A DNA stretch of 64,000 nucleotides from Longilinea sp964536805 (GCA_964536805.1 CAZHYQ010000003.1:1-64000), one strand, 5' to 3'. Numbered from the stretch's first letter, positions 14,571-24,185 are shown. Numbers and translations: made by a program. Notes: generated by a model from the sequence alone, not told the origin.

Positions 14571-15539
14571 TCAGTCCAACATTTCTGCCAGTTCAAATAA
14601 CCTTGGATCGATTAATTTTTTGCTATTTGCCACCACTTCCAATGGTGTCGATTGGATTTCGCTCTTAATCAGGCCCTTCAATACGCCGAACTCGCCTTTG
14701 GTAAGCGCCTCGGTGGCCGCTGCTCCCAACCGGCTGGCCAAAATGCGGTCGAAGGCGCCCGGGCTGCCCCCGCGTTGAACATATCCCAACGTCGTCGTCC
14801 GCAATTCAAACCCAAGACTCTCGCGGTGTTTGGTGAAATAAGCGGCCAATTTTTCAGCATTGTATTCAGCCCCTTCGGCAACCACAATGATGGCATGGGC
14901 TTTGCCTTTTTCATAGGCGACTCGCAAGCGTTCCGCAATCTGATCCGGCGTAACCGGTATTTCGGGTATGACCGCCATCTCAGCGCCGCCGGAAAGAGCT
15001 GACATCAATGCCAGGTAACCGCAGCCGCGCCCCATTACCTCGAGTAAAAAAGCCCGCTGGTGTGAGGATGCAGTTATTTTCAAACGGTCAATCGCTTCGA
15101 GGGCTATATTAAGCGCAGTATCTACGCCAATGGTAATCTCAGACCCGAACAGGTCATTATCGATGGTAGAGGCGACGCCTACGACCGGGAATCCATGTTT
15201 CGAGAGGGCGTAGGAACCAGTTTGCGAGCCATTTCCGCCAATGACAACCAACCCATCGATGCCGGATTCATTCAGATTCCGAATGGCCTTGAGCTGGCCT
15301 TCCTCGGTTTTAAATTCCAGCGACCTCGCGCTGCCTAAAATTGTTCCGCCGCGTTGAATAATCCCGCCCACATCGCGCGCCCCCAGCGGAATGATTTTGC
15401 CGTTGATCAACCCCTCGTAACCGAGTTTGACCCCGTACATTTCGCAGCCATAGTGAATGCCCGTCCGGACAACAGCCCGGATCGCAGCATTCATTCCCGG
15501 TGCATCCCCGCCGCTGGTGAGAACAGCAATTCTCTTCAT
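14571..15539 (-). CDS. pfkA: 6-phosphofructokinase
   Basis: The 322-residue enzyme has the PfkA length and motifs: TSGGDAPGMNAAIR at the N-terminus, STIDNDL with the catalytic Asp, and MGRGCGYLAL. It phosphorylates fructose-6-phosphate. At the site that distinguishes ATP- from pyrophosphate-dependent enzymes it reads GGNGSQTG: Gly 104 favours ATP use, but position 103 is Asn where E. coli has Asp. A strong AGGAGGA precedes ATG 15539. Confidence 0.93.
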   Translation of the reverse strand: MKRIAVLTSGGDAPGMNAAIRAVVRTGIHYGCEMYGVKLGYEGLINGKIIPLGARDVGGIIQRGGTILGSARSLEFKTEEGQLKAIRNLNESGIDGLVVIGGNGSQTGSYALSKHGFPVVGVASTIDNDLFGSEITIGVDTALNIALEAIDRLKITASSHQRAFLLEVMGRGCGYLALMSALSGGAEMAVIPEIPVTPDQIAERLRVAYEKGKAHAIIVVAEGAEYNAEKLAAYFTKHRESLGFELRTTTLGYVQRGGSPGAFDRILASRLGAAATEALTKGEFGVLKGLIKSEIQSTPLEVVANSKKLIDPRLFELAEMLD

Positions 15540-15585
15540 GCTGAAATTCCTCCTGGTGAATTAACAGATCATATATCCCAATAAA

Positions 15586-15591
15586 ATTCTA
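15586..15591 (-). promoter_or_regulatory. pfkA -10 element
   Basis: On the minus strand TGC-TAGAAT is an extended -10 about 47 bases before the start codon. No clear -35 hexamer lies upstream of it. Confidence 0.4.
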
Positions 15592-15744
15592 GCACGAATT
15601 AAAAGTTATGACACTCAGAAGGCTAACATAGGCTGAATTACAGTGACAGAATGGCTAGGCCTTTTGATACAATTCCGATTGATTCAATTAATCCGCTTGA
15701 TTCAATTTATCCGTGTGGTTACCTCCATTCCCAAAGGCGAAAAA

Positions 15745-17829
15745 ATGACAGAATTCCGCATCAGGCAACATCCGATCTTACCCATCCCGGAGCGGCGTGA
15801 GATTGTGTTTTATTGGCAAGGGCAAAAATTCAAGGCATTTGAAGCTGAAACCATTGCTTCGGCGCTATTCGCGAACGGCATTCGCGTGTTTGGTCACCAT
15901 GCCCTCGATCACTCGCCTCAGGGATTATTTTGTGCAAATGGCCAATGCTCGCAATGCATGGTTCTCGCGAACGGTAAACCCTTAAAGGCGTGCATGGAGC
16001 TTGTCGAAGAAAATATGCAAATCAATCCTTTGGAAGGTCTGCCGGAACTTCCAAAAATTGATCAGGTTCCCCCGCTGAAAGCAATCCAGGAGAATGAAAT
16101 CCCTGTTCTGATTATTGGGGGCGGTCCTTCCGGGCTATCAGCCGCCATCGAACTGGGTAAACGCGGCGTCAAGGTTATTTTGGTCGATGATAAGCACCGC
16201 CTGGGCGGAAAACTGGTTTTACAAACGCACCGCTTCTTTGGTTCCACCAGTGCCGTCTACGCCGGAACACGCGGAATCGATATTGCGACTCGCTTGGAGG
16301 AGGATTTACGCCAATATCCCAGTGTGGAAATCTGGACGCGCAGCACTTGCCTGGCGGTTTTCAGCGATCAAAAAGTCGGCATTCTAAAGCATGGCGATGA
16401 ATATGTGTTGGTCAAGCCCCAAATACTTCTGGTTGCCAGCGGCGCACGTGAAAAGTTTTTAGCCTTCAAGGGCAACACGCTGCCAGGGGTCTTCGGCGCT
16501 GGAGCGTTTCAAACTTTAGTGAACCGCGACCTTGTTAAGCCGGCTGAAAAACTGTTCATCGTGGGCGGCGGCAATGTCGGCTTAATTGCCGGTTATCATG
16601 CCCTTCAGGCAGGGATTGGCGTGGTAGGGTTGGCTGAGGCTTTGCCTGAATGCGGCGGCTACAAAGTACACAAGGATAAACTTACCCGCATGGGCGTGCC
16701 GATCTACACATCTCACACGGTCCTGAGTGCAAATGGTGACGGTAAGGTCGAATCCGTAACCATCGCAAAAGTTGACAAGGATTTTGTACCCATTCCCGGT
16801 ACCGAAAAGTCTTTTGAATGCGACAGTGTCCTGGTTGCGGTAGGCCTGGACCCGGTGAATGAGTTTTATCTCAAAGCAAAGGATTTTGGGTTGAACGTCC
16901 TGGTTGCAGGCGACGCAGAGGAAATCGCAGAGGCTTCCGCTGCGATCTTTTCAGGAAAAATCCGCGGGGTTGAAATTGCCCAGGCGCTGGGCATTGCCAC
17001 TGAAGAAATCCCACGCACCTGGTATCGAACCAGCGAAATTCTAAAATCGCGACCAGGTCGCACCGTCAGTGAAGAGTTGCCCGAAGTGACAGCTGGCGTA
17101 ATGCCAATCATTCACTGCACTCAGGAAATTCCCTGTAATCCTTGTTCTTCTTTGTGTCCACATGGATTGATTTATGTGGATACCAAGGATATACGCCAGA
17201 TTCCAAGCTTTCTAGGAAACAGCTACTGCTGTGAAGCCTGCGAACGATGTGTGGCAGGCTGCCCGGGATTGGCGATCACGTTAGTTGATTCGCGCGCCAA
17301 TTCTTCCCTGCCAACGGTATCAATCCCTTATGAATTTACGCGGGAAGAAATTCGCAAATCTGATGTCGTTACAGTATTGGATACCGAAGGTCTGGCCCTG
17401 GCAAAATTGGAAGTTCAATCGGTTTACACCGTCTCCGACATCGACAGAACATTGGTTGTCCAGGTTCAGGCGCCTCATGAAATTGCCAACCGCATTGCCG
17501 GCATCCAGGTACAGGAACCTACTGTGACCCAGCCTCTCGATCAATACATCGACCATATCGCGGACGATATGATTGTTTGCCGCTGCGAAAGGGTCACGGC
17601 CGGTGAACTGCGCGACCTGATTCGGCACGGTTACCGCGACATGAACGAGATCAAGATCGTCACCCGAGCTGGAATGGGCGCATGCGGTTCAAAAACCTGC
17701 AATGCCATTATCCATCGCCTTTTTAAGGAAGAGGGTATTGCCAATGAAGAGATTACCGAAGGCACCAAGCGCCCGGTATTTGTTGAGGTTGAATTGGGCA
17801 CTTTTGCCGGCGAAGAAGAGCAGGAGTAG
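15745..17829 (+). CDS. Multi-cluster FAD/NAD oxidoreductase, alpha subunit of an amino-acid dehydrogenase/oxidase
   Basis: From ATG 15745 the product has 694 residues and five parts. There is an N-terminal [2Fe-2S] domain (Cys 63, 68, 71, 83), a Rossmann FAD domain (IIGGGPSGLSAA) and a second dinucleotide domain (IVGGGNVGLIAG). An inserted cysteine-rich region (C464, C467, C471 and C495-C506) is fit for two [4Fe-4S] clusters, and a C-terminal BFD-like [2Fe-2S] domain has Cys 612, 614, 647 and 652. It resembles HcnA+HcnB, octopine-oxidase or archaeal proline-dehydrogenase alpha subunits fused into one chain. The partner is the next gene. The substrate is unknown. Confidence 0.8.
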   Translation: MTEFRIRQHPILPIPERREIVFYWQGQKFKAFEAETIASALFANGIRVFGHHALDHSPQGLFCANGQCSQCMVLANGKPLKACMELVEENMQINPLEGLPELPKIDQVPPLKAIQENEIPVLIIGGGPSGLSAAIELGKRGVKVILVDDKHRLGGKLVLQTHRFFGSTSAVYAGTRGIDIATRLEEDLRQYPSVEIWTRSTCLAVFSDQKVGILKHGDEYVLVKPQILLVASGAREKFLAFKGNTLPGVFGAGAFQTLVNRDLVKPAEKLFIVGGGNVGLIAGYHALQAGIGVVGLAEALPECGGYKVHKDKLTRMGVPIYTSHTVLSANGDGKVESVTIAKVDKDFVPIPGTEKSFECDSVLVAVGLDPVNEFYLKAKDFGLNVLVAGDAEEIAEASAAIFSGKIRGVEIAQALGIATEEIPRTWYRTSEILKSRPGRTVSEELPEVTAGVMPIIHCTQEIPCNPCSSLCPHGLIYVDTKDIRQIPSFLGNSYCCEACERCVAGCPGLAITLVDSRANSSLPTVSIPYEFTREEIRKSDVVTVLDTEGLALAKLEVQSVYTVSDIDRTLVVQVQAPHEIANRIAGIQVQEPTVTQPLDQYIDHIADDMIVCRCERVTAGELRDLIRHGYRDMNEIKIVTRAGMGACGSKTCNAIIHRLFKEEGIANEEITEGTKRPVFVEVELGTFAGEEEQE

Positions 17830-17835
17830 GTCCAA

Positions 17836-19002
17836 ATGACTACCTCCACCCTTCCACATTACGATGTCATTATTATTGGCTCCGGCTCTACGGGCACCCC
17901 GGCCGCATTAAATATCGCCAAATCCGGTTTGAAAGTATTGGTTGTAGATAAATGTTCCAGCGTTGGCCAGGAATCGAACAAAAAAGCCATCGGCGGGATC
18001 CGGGCCACTCATTCCGATGCAGCCAAAATACGGCTTTGCCTGCGAAGCATTGAGATTTTTTCCACCTGGAAAGAAATCTACGGCGATGAAATTGAATGGT
18101 ACAAAGGCGGTTATGCCTTCGTGGCTTATCGGAATACAGAAGAAAACACGCTGAAAGAACTGCTGGTTAAGCAAAAAGCTTATGGTCTTAACATCGATTG
18201 GCTTGATGCCCGCCAGATGCTCGAAATTTCGCCTGATCTTAATACTGAAAACCTGATCGGGGGAACCTTTTCTCCGGATGACGGGAGCGCCTCACCCCTG
18301 CTGGCAACTCACGCCTTCTACCGGCAAGCCCTCAAGCACGGCGCCGAATTCCATTTTAATGAACCCATCCAGGAAATCCTGCTGAGAGACGGCCATATTG
18401 CCGGTGTCCGCACCAACCGCGCCACATACCATGCCGAAATTGTGATCAATGCCGCCGGTGCCTGGGCGAATCCGATCGGCCAACTGGTTGGCATGGATAT
18501 TCCGGTCCAGCCTGACAGCCATGAGGCTGCGATTACGGAGCCGGTGGCGCATTTCCTCGACCCCATGATCGTAGATATTCGCCCGATGCCAGGCTCGGCT
18601 AACTACTATTTTTATCAGCACGTTACCGGGCAGATCATCTTTTGCATCACGCCCAGCCCAAATATCTGGGGATATGACGAACGCGAAACAAGCCAATTCC
18701 TACCAATGGTGTCGCGCCGTATGATCGAAATCATGCCGCGGCTTAAGAATATCCGCGTACGCCGGACCTGGCGCGGTTTGTACCCGATGACACCTGACGG
18801 CAATCCATTGATTGGCTGGTCGCAAGAAGTCCCGGGTTTCCTCCTGGCAGTTGGCTTATGCGGACAAGGCTTTATGATGGGGCCGAGCGTGGGTGAATTG
18901 CTTGCTCGAATGGTCACCAACCAGACCGTCCCGGAGGATGCCGAGACTCTGGCAATCGTATCGCCATACCGCAAGTTCGCCGGCAAGGAAAAACTTCAAT
19001 AG
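17836..19002 (+). CDS. DAO-family FAD oxidoreductase, beta subunit of the same complex
   Basis: The 388-residue flavoprotein begins with an FAD-binding fold (VIIIGSGSTGTPAALNIA) and ends with the family's second nucleotide contact region (GLYPMTPDGNPLIGW and GLCGQGFMMGPSVGELLA). It belongs to the group of sarcosine-oxidase beta, HcnC and proline-dehydrogenase beta subunits, which oxidise secondary or small amino acids. It starts 6 bases after the alpha subunit gene. No transporter or regulator beside it points to a particular substrate. Confidence 0.85.
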   Translation: MTTSTLPHYDVIIIGSGSTGTPAALNIAKSGLKVLVVDKCSSVGQESNKKAIGGIRATHSDAAKIRLCLRSIEIFSTWKEIYGDEIEWYKGGYAFVAYRNTEENTLKELLVKQKAYGLNIDWLDARQMLEISPDLNTENLIGGTFSPDDGSASPLLATHAFYRQALKHGAEFHFNEPIQEILLRDGHIAGVRTNRATYHAEIVINAAGAWANPIGQLVGMDIPVQPDSHEAAITEPVAHFLDPMIVDIRPMPGSANYYFYQHVTGQIIFCITPSPNIWGYDERETSQFLPMVSRRMIEIMPRLKNIRVRRTWRGLYPMTPDGNPLIGWSQEVPGFLLAVGLCGQGFMMGPSVGELLARMVTNQTVPEDAETLAIVSPYRKFAGKEKLQ

Positions 19003-19019
19003 ACTTGTTACCTCTGGGA

Positions 19020-19048
19020 AAAGAGCGGAGTAACGCCGCTCTTTTTAG
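19020..19048 (+). terminator. Terminator after the oxidoreductase pair
   Basis: AAAGAGCGG and CCGCTCTTT pair over 9 bases around AGTAACG, followed by more T. A strong intrinsic terminator closing the two-gene operon. Confidence 0.85.
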
Positions 19049-19074
19049 TAATTTTTGATGTAGAATTTTCCCTT

Positions 19075-19752
19075 ATGAAAATCAAAGCATTTATTTTCGA
19101 TTTTGATGGTTTGCTGGTCGACACAGAAACACCGCAAATGCACACCTGGCAAAAGCTTTACCGGGATCTGGGAGCAGAGCTCCGCCCGGAAGAGTGGGTG
19201 CAATGTTTGGGTACTTCGCCGGATGCATTCGACCCGGTTGCTGATTTAATGAGTAAGACATCAAAAAGTTTCGACAAGGATGAATTGAAGAAGCAGTTTA
19301 AGCTGCTATCGACGCAAGCAATTGAAAATGAGAGTTTGCGGCCCGGGATAATACCTCTCCTGGAGCAAGCACAGAATTTTGGCATTGCAATGGCGGTCGC
19401 CTCAAGTTCTGGCAAAACCTGGGTTGAATCGGGTTTAGACAGAGTCGGTGCGGGAAAATATTTTCAGGCGGTCTGCACAGCAGAGGATGTGACCAAGGTC
19501 AAACCGGATCCCGAGTTGTTCCAGCTGGCATTAAAACGATTGAATATCGGCTCTGAAGAAGCCATCGTCTTTGAAGACTCGCCCATGGGCATCCGCGCAG
19601 CCAAATCAGCGGGGTTGGCATGCGTTGCCTATCCAAATTCCATTTCGATCCACCTTGATTTATCCAAAGCTGATTTAATCGCCAATTCAGTCCAAGACCT
19701 TGACCTTGCCCGAATTCTCGACCGCTTCCAGCATAACCATAAAATGGATTAA
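19075..19752 (+). CDS. HAD superfamily phosphatase (beta-phosphoglucomutase-like)
   Basis: The 225-residue protein is a class I HAD hydrolase with nucleophile motif DFDGLLVDTE, then SSSG (motif II), KVKPDPELF (motif III lysine) and FEDSPMGIRAA (motif IV). The cap is the four-helix type of beta-phosphoglucomutases and phosphoglycolate-like phosphatases. The sequence cannot decide between mutase and phosphatase activity. TAGAAT upstream may be its own -10. Confidence 0.88.
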   Translation: MKIKAFIFDFDGLLVDTETPQMHTWQKLYRDLGAELRPEEWVQCLGTSPDAFDPVADLMSKTSKSFDKDELKKQFKLLSTQAIENESLRPGIIPLLEQAQNFGIAMAVASSSGKTWVESGLDRVGAGKYFQAVCTAEDVTKVKPDPELFQLALKRLNIGSEEAIVFEDSPMGIRAAKSAGLACVAYPNSISIHLDLSKADLIANSVQDLDLARILDRFQHNHKMD

Positions 19753-19819
19753 CGAAAAGTAAAGAAAAACATCGTATTAAATATTGCGTTAAAACTCGGG
19801 ATAAATTCGGTTATTGGTC

Positions 19820-19849
19820 TTGTTTTTACCCTGCCGGTGAGGGTATACT
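19820..19849 (+). promoter_or_regulatory. Promoter of the rel-moeA-VKOR operon
   Basis: TTGTTT (19820-19825) and TATACT (19844-19849) are separated by 18 bases, 36 bases before the rel start codon. Confidence 0.5.
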
Positions 19850-19885
19850 ATCACATCCAAGAAGAACCCTTCTGGAAACCAACAA

Positions 19886-22144
19886 ATGGCGACCTCTTTC
19901 CTCGATGGATTATTGCAAGCGCTTCCTGAGTCGTATTCCGTAATCGACAGGGAATTGATCGAGCACGCATATTATTTTGCTGAAAAAGCCCACGCAGGTC
20001 AAAAACGCGCTTCCGGTGAACCGTATATCACCCATTGCGTTGCCGTGGCGACAATATTGGTGGAATTGAATGTTCCCCCCGATGTGGTTGCAGCCGGACT
20101 TTTGCATGATACCGTCGAAGATACTGAAATTACCCTGGCGGATATCCGCCGCGAATTCGGCGAAGATGTCAGCAAGTTAGTGGATGGCGTTACCAAACTT
20201 GACAATTTACCCCGCGTAACTCGGGCGGACCAGCACGAAACGGAATTGGAGACAGTTGCCATTCCGGTCGGAAGCCCACAGGAAACTGCAGCCGCGGAAG
20301 CTGCTGCAGCCGAAGCCGCTGCGCTGCGTAGCCGTAAACGCGATTTGGCCAACGAAACCCTGCGGAAAGTGTTTCTCGCCATGGGCGAAGACATCCGCGT
20401 GGTGTTAATCAAATTGGCCGACCGGCTGCATAACATGCGGACGTTGGGTTATATGCCTGAAAGCAAACGCATTCGCATTGCGCGCGAAACGTTGGATATT
20501 TTTGCACCGCTGGCCAATCGTTTGGGCATCTGGCAGATCAAATGGGAACTGGAAGATCTTGGCTTCCGCTACACAAACCCGGAAAAATACAAGGAAATCG
20601 CCGAAAACCTCGCTGAGAGACGAATCGACCGCGAAAAGCAAATAGAACAGATCACCCAGCACCTGGCAAAATTATTGGCTGACAGCAACATAAAAGCAGA
20701 AATATCCGGACGTCCAAAACATATCTATTCCATTTACCATAAAATGATGGATCGCGGCAAAGCCTTCGATATGGTACTCGACCTGCGCGGCGTTCGTTTG
20801 ATGGTGCCGGATATCCCGGCGTGTTATGCTGCGTTAGGCGTAATTCATACCCACTGGCGGCCCATCCCACATGAATTTGATGACTATATTGCTGCCCCAA
20901 AGGATAATTTTTACCAATCGCTGCACACCGCTGTGATTTACGATGATGGCAAGCCGCTTGAAGTGCAAATCCGCACGCCCGAAATGCATCAAAATGCTGA
21001 ATACGGCATCGCAGCACACTGGCGCTATAAAGAAAAGAAAAGCGGAAAAGATGATATATACGAGCAGCGCATCAGTTGGCTGCGGCGATTGATGGAATGG
21101 CGGCAGGAAGTGGAGGACGCCGCGGAATTTGTCGACGGGATGAAGACGGATGTTTTCCAGGATCGCGTTTATGTTTTTACCCCGCGCGGCGACATCATCG
21201 ATTTACCGGCTGGCTCGACTCCAATCGACTTTGCCTACCACGTCCACACGGAAATTGGCAACCGTTGCCGCGGCGCAAAGATCAATGGCCGGCTTGTCAA
21301 CCTCGATTACATCCTTCATACCGGCGATCAGGTTGAGGTGCTCACCGCAAAACAGGGCGGCCCGAGCCGGGATTGGTTAAACTCCAACCTTGGCCTGGTT
21401 CGGACGCAGCGCGCCCGCAGTAAAATCCGCCAGTGGTTCAAAGATCAGGATCGTGAACAAAACCTGTCCCAGGGCAAAGCCATTCTTGACCGTGAACTGC
21501 ACCGCCTTGGAATGGGCGACATGGATCTTGACTCCCTCGCCCGGCAACTTGAATTTAAGACAGCCGAAGATCTTTATGTGGCATTAGGGTGCGGGGATGT
21601 TTCGCTTGGCCGAATTATGAACCGGCTTAGCGAACTGGACAACGAGAAAAACGATTTTGACATTCTGCCGGAAACCCATCCCATAACCGAGACCCGCACA
21701 ACCGGCAACGGGGTCAATGTTCTTGGGCTGAAAGGCATCCTCACTTCAATTGCGCATTGCTGCAATCCTGCACCCGGCGATGAAATTATCGGTTACATCA
21801 CCCGCGGCCGTGGAGCAACCATTCACCGCCTGGATTGTCCCAATATTTTACGGTTGACGGATAAAGAGCGCTTGGTAAAAGTCTCATGGGGCGAGGTTCA
21901 AAAGACCTATCCCATCACCATCCAAATCAAGGCTTATGACCGTCAGGGATTGATGGGAGATATTTCCGCCATCCTGGGCAATGAAGGCATAAATCTTGTG
22001 GATATTGGATTAAAGGTCTCGCATAATCACGCCACCATCACGCTTGTCATCGAAATTGGCGACATTACGCAATTGAGCCGTACCTTAACCCGGATTGAAA
22101 ACCTTCCCAATGTAATGGAAGCGCACCGGTTAAAACCTGGATGA
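19886..22144 (+). CDS. rel: Bifunctional (p)ppGpp synthetase/hydrolase
   Basis: The 752-residue long RSH protein starts with an HD hydrolase domain containing the intact LLHDTVEDT and IKLADRLHNMRTL motifs. The synthetase domain (KHIYSIYHKM, LDLRGVRLM, FYQSLHT) follows, then TGS (VYVFTPRGDIIDLP), helical and zinc-finger-like regions (IAHCCNPAPGDEIIGY) and a C-terminal ACT domain. It should both make and degrade ppGpp. An Ala/Glu-rich insertion of about 25 residues (about 132-157) interrupts the HD domain, probably as a surface loop. It overlaps moeA by four bases (ATGA). Confidence 0.95.
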   Translation: MATSFLDGLLQALPESYSVIDRELIEHAYYFAEKAHAGQKRASGEPYITHCVAVATILVELNVPPDVVAAGLLHDTVEDTEITLADIRREFGEDVSKLVDGVTKLDNLPRVTRADQHETELETVAIPVGSPQETAAAEAAAAEAAALRSRKRDLANETLRKVFLAMGEDIRVVLIKLADRLHNMRTLGYMPESKRIRIARETLDIFAPLANRLGIWQIKWELEDLGFRYTNPEKYKEIAENLAERRIDREKQIEQITQHLAKLLADSNIKAEISGRPKHIYSIYHKMMDRGKAFDMVLDLRGVRLMVPDIPACYAALGVIHTHWRPIPHEFDDYIAAPKDNFYQSLHTAVIYDDGKPLEVQIRTPEMHQNAEYGIAAHWRYKEKKSGKDDIYEQRISWLRRLMEWRQEVEDAAEFVDGMKTDVFQDRVYVFTPRGDIIDLPAGSTPIDFAYHVHTEIGNRCRGAKINGRLVNLDYILHTGDQVEVLTAKQGGPSRDWLNSNLGLVRTQRARSKIRQWFKDQDREQNLSQGKAILDRELHRLGMGDMDLDSLARQLEFKTAEDLYVALGCGDVSLGRIMNRLSELDNEKNDFDILPETHPITETRTTGNGVNVLGLKGILTSIAHCCNPAPGDEIIGYITRGRGATIHRLDCPNILRLTDKERLVKVSWGEVQKTYPITIQIKAYDRQGLMGDISAILGNEGINLVDIGLKVSHNHATITLVIEIGDITQLSRTLTRIENLPNVMEAHRLKPG

Positions 22145-23415
22145 AAACAGAGAAATCGCGCCCGGATCTAATCTCGGTTTCTGAAGCCCAAAAAACCATT
22201 CTGGCTTCCGTTCGGACATTGCAGCCTGAAACAATATCATTGCCGCAAGCAAATGGGCGGATTCTGGCGGTAAATTTAACCGCCAACTGGGATCTGCCGC
22301 CATTTACCAATTCCAGCGTTGATGGATTCGCAGTTCAAGCCGCCGACTCCCGCTTTGTCGACGGCAAGAATCCGGTCGTCCTGAAAGTAGTCAGCGATAT
22401 CCCGGCTGGTGCAAATCCAGAAGTAATCCTCCATTCTGGTGAAGCAGCCCGCATCATGACTGGCGCGGTGGTTCCAGAGGGCGCCGATGCCGTTGTCATG
22501 GTTGAGGCCACGGATGCTTTTGCAGCCGGTCCCGACGCGCCGCTTCCGCAAAAAATAAGCTTAACGGCGCCAGTGAAAGTCGGCGATTCAATCCGCCCGA
22601 AGGGACAAGACGTGGTCGCGGGCACGAAGCTGTTTGAAATTGGCCATCGCCTGCTGCCCCAGGATTTGGGATTGCTGGCTTCGCAGGGATATGAGTCAGT
22701 ATCGGTTTTTCGCCAGCCGAGGGTTGCCCTACTCTCCACTGGAAATGAATTAATCGAACAGGGCGAGCCTTTGAGGCCCGGCAAAATCTATGATTCCAAT
22801 TCTTCCATGCTAAACGCAATGCTAATGGAGTCAGGCGCAATCATCACGCGCTCAGGCTTTGTTCCCGATGATGAAAAAGTCATTCGGTATTGGTTCGATG
22901 CCAGCCTGGCTGATGGCGTAGACCTGTTGGTTACTTCTGCTGGTGTTAGCGTTGGTTCCTTCGATTTTGTCCGGAAAATCATCGTTGAACAAGGTAGTTT
23001 AACCTTCTGGAGAGTGGATGTGCGCCCGGGAAAACCACTGGCATTCGGGAATTACCGTGGGGTTCCAGTGATCGGTTTGCCCGGTAATCCAGTTTCTGCC
23101 TTTGTGGGTTGCCTGATCTTCTTGATTCCTGCGATCAAAAAGATGGCAGGTCGATCAAATATCCAATTAACTTCCCTGCGGGCGAAGTTGCTTGAAACGG
23201 TCGAATCCGATGGCCGTGAAAGTTATTTGCGTGCCATCCTGGAAAACCGCGCTGGACAATGGTCTGTACGCCTCTCTGGCCATCAGGGATCTGGCAATTT
23301 ATTTGCATTAACCCGGGCAAATGCTTTACTGATTCTGCCCTCTGGGGTAAAATCGCTTCCTGCCGGAGCAGACGTAAATGTGTATCCACTTTCTCCTGAA
23401 TCTTCATGGAAATAA
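22141..23415 (+). CDS. moeA: Molybdopterin molybdenumtransferase
   Basis: The 424-residue protein inserts molybdate into adenylylated molybdopterin. Visible family marks are TNSSVDGFAVQAAD, RIMTGAVVPEGADAVVMVE, STGNELIEQGE, KIYDSNSSML, SAGVSVGSFDFV and VIGLPGNPVSAFV. All four MoeA domains are present at normal length. The start ATG overlaps the rel stop, so the genes are co-transcribed. No other molybdenum-cofactor gene is in this window. Confidence 0.95.
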   Translation: MKTEKSRPDLISVSEAQKTILASVRTLQPETISLPQANGRILAVNLTANWDLPPFTNSSVDGFAVQAADSRFVDGKNPVVLKVVSDIPAGANPEVILHSGEAARIMTGAVVPEGADAVVMVEATDAFAAGPDAPLPQKISLTAPVKVGDSIRPKGQDVVAGTKLFEIGHRLLPQDLGLLASQGYESVSVFRQPRVALLSTGNELIEQGEPLRPGKIYDSNSSMLNAMLMESGAIITRSGFVPDDEKVIRYWFDASLADGVDLLVTSAGVSVGSFDFVRKIIVEQGSLTFWRVDVRPGKPLAFGNYRGVPVIGLPGNPVSAFVGCLIFLIPAIKKMAGRSNIQLTSLRAKLLETVESDGRESYLRAILENRAGQWSVRLSGHQGSGNLFALTRANALLILPSGVKSLPAGADVNVYPLSPESSWK

Positions 23416-23427
23416 TCATGGTGAATA

Positions 23428-23871
23428 ATGAAGGCTAACAAGCTTTGGCTTTGGAGCATGATTGTCAGTGTGATTGGTCTGCTTGATTCGGTTTATTTGA
23501 TCGTCTTGAAATACAGCAATAACAAAGCCATGTGCATTCAAGGGGTGGGAGATTGTTGGTCGGTCAATATCAGCCGATACTCCATGATCGGCGGAATTCC
23601 AGTGGCTTTACTTGGCGCTGTTGCTTATGTGGCAATCATCGCTTTGCTGCTCCTTGAGTCTCGCGGACGCATCTGGCAAGCTCAAGGAGTCATGCTAAAC
23701 TTTGGATTATCATTGATCGGCGTATTGTTTTCAGCATATTTAACCTATCTGGAAATCGCAGTCATTCACGCGATATGCCCTTTTTGTGTTCTTTCGGCTA
23801 TTTGCATGCTTGTCCTGTTTGGGCTGAACTTGGCACGTCTGGCTCCCTCACAGACAAATGAATTATCATAG
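23428..23871 (+). CDS. VKOR-family disulfide-generating membrane protein
   Basis: The 147-residue protein has four hydrophobic spans and the four VKOR cysteines: Cys 36 and Cys 43 in the first external loop, and the CPFC active site at Cys 117/Cys 120. It replaces DsbB, oxidising a DsbA-type partner and passing electrons to quinone. There is no fused thioredoxin domain, so a separate partner must exist elsewhere. It lies 12 bases after moeA in the same operon. Confidence 0.9.
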   Translation: MKANKLWLWSMIVSVIGLLDSVYLIVLKYSNNKAMCIQGVGDCWSVNISRYSMIGGIPVALLGAVAYVAIIALLLLESRGRIWQAQGVMLNFGLSLIGVLFSAYLTYLEIAVIHAICPFCVLSAICMLVLFGLNLARLAPSQTNELS

Positions 23872-23885
23872 GCAGGAGGATTAAG

Positions 23886-24131
23886 ATGCCAAAAATTCGT
23901 TGCCATTACATCGATTGCGCCTTCCTTGATGAAGGCTATTGCAGCGCCGCAATGGTCGAACTGGATCCGGATGCGGGTTGCAAAACCTATTCCCCTACGG
24001 CAGAAGCCGTCGATGAAAATGATTGGGAAGAGGAAGAAGAAGAAGAATTGGAAGAATGGGAAGAGCTCGAAGACGAGGATGATGAAGATGAAGTCTGGAT
24101 GGATGACGAGGACGAAACGACTTATCAATAG
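23886..24131 (+). CDS. DUF1540-like four-cysteine protein with acidic tail
   Basis: This 81-residue protein has an N-terminal cysteine module (Cys 6, 11, 19 and 32: CHYIDC, GYCSAA, GCKTY) that looks like the DUF1540 fold and could bind a metal. A C-terminal tail of about 40 residues, almost all Glu and Asp with a few Trp, follows. The tail should be disordered and strongly negative. It has a good ribosome binding site (GGAGGA) and is followed by a terminator. Function unknown. Confidence 0.7.
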   Translation: MPKIRCHYIDCAFLDEGYCSAAMVELDPDAGCKTYSPTAEAVDENDWEEEEEEELEEWEELEDEDDEDEVWMDDEDETTYQ

Positions 24132-24185
24132 ATCCCCGGATTATTCTAAGCCTGTAAATCTCCCAAAAACCGAATTCCAGGAAAT

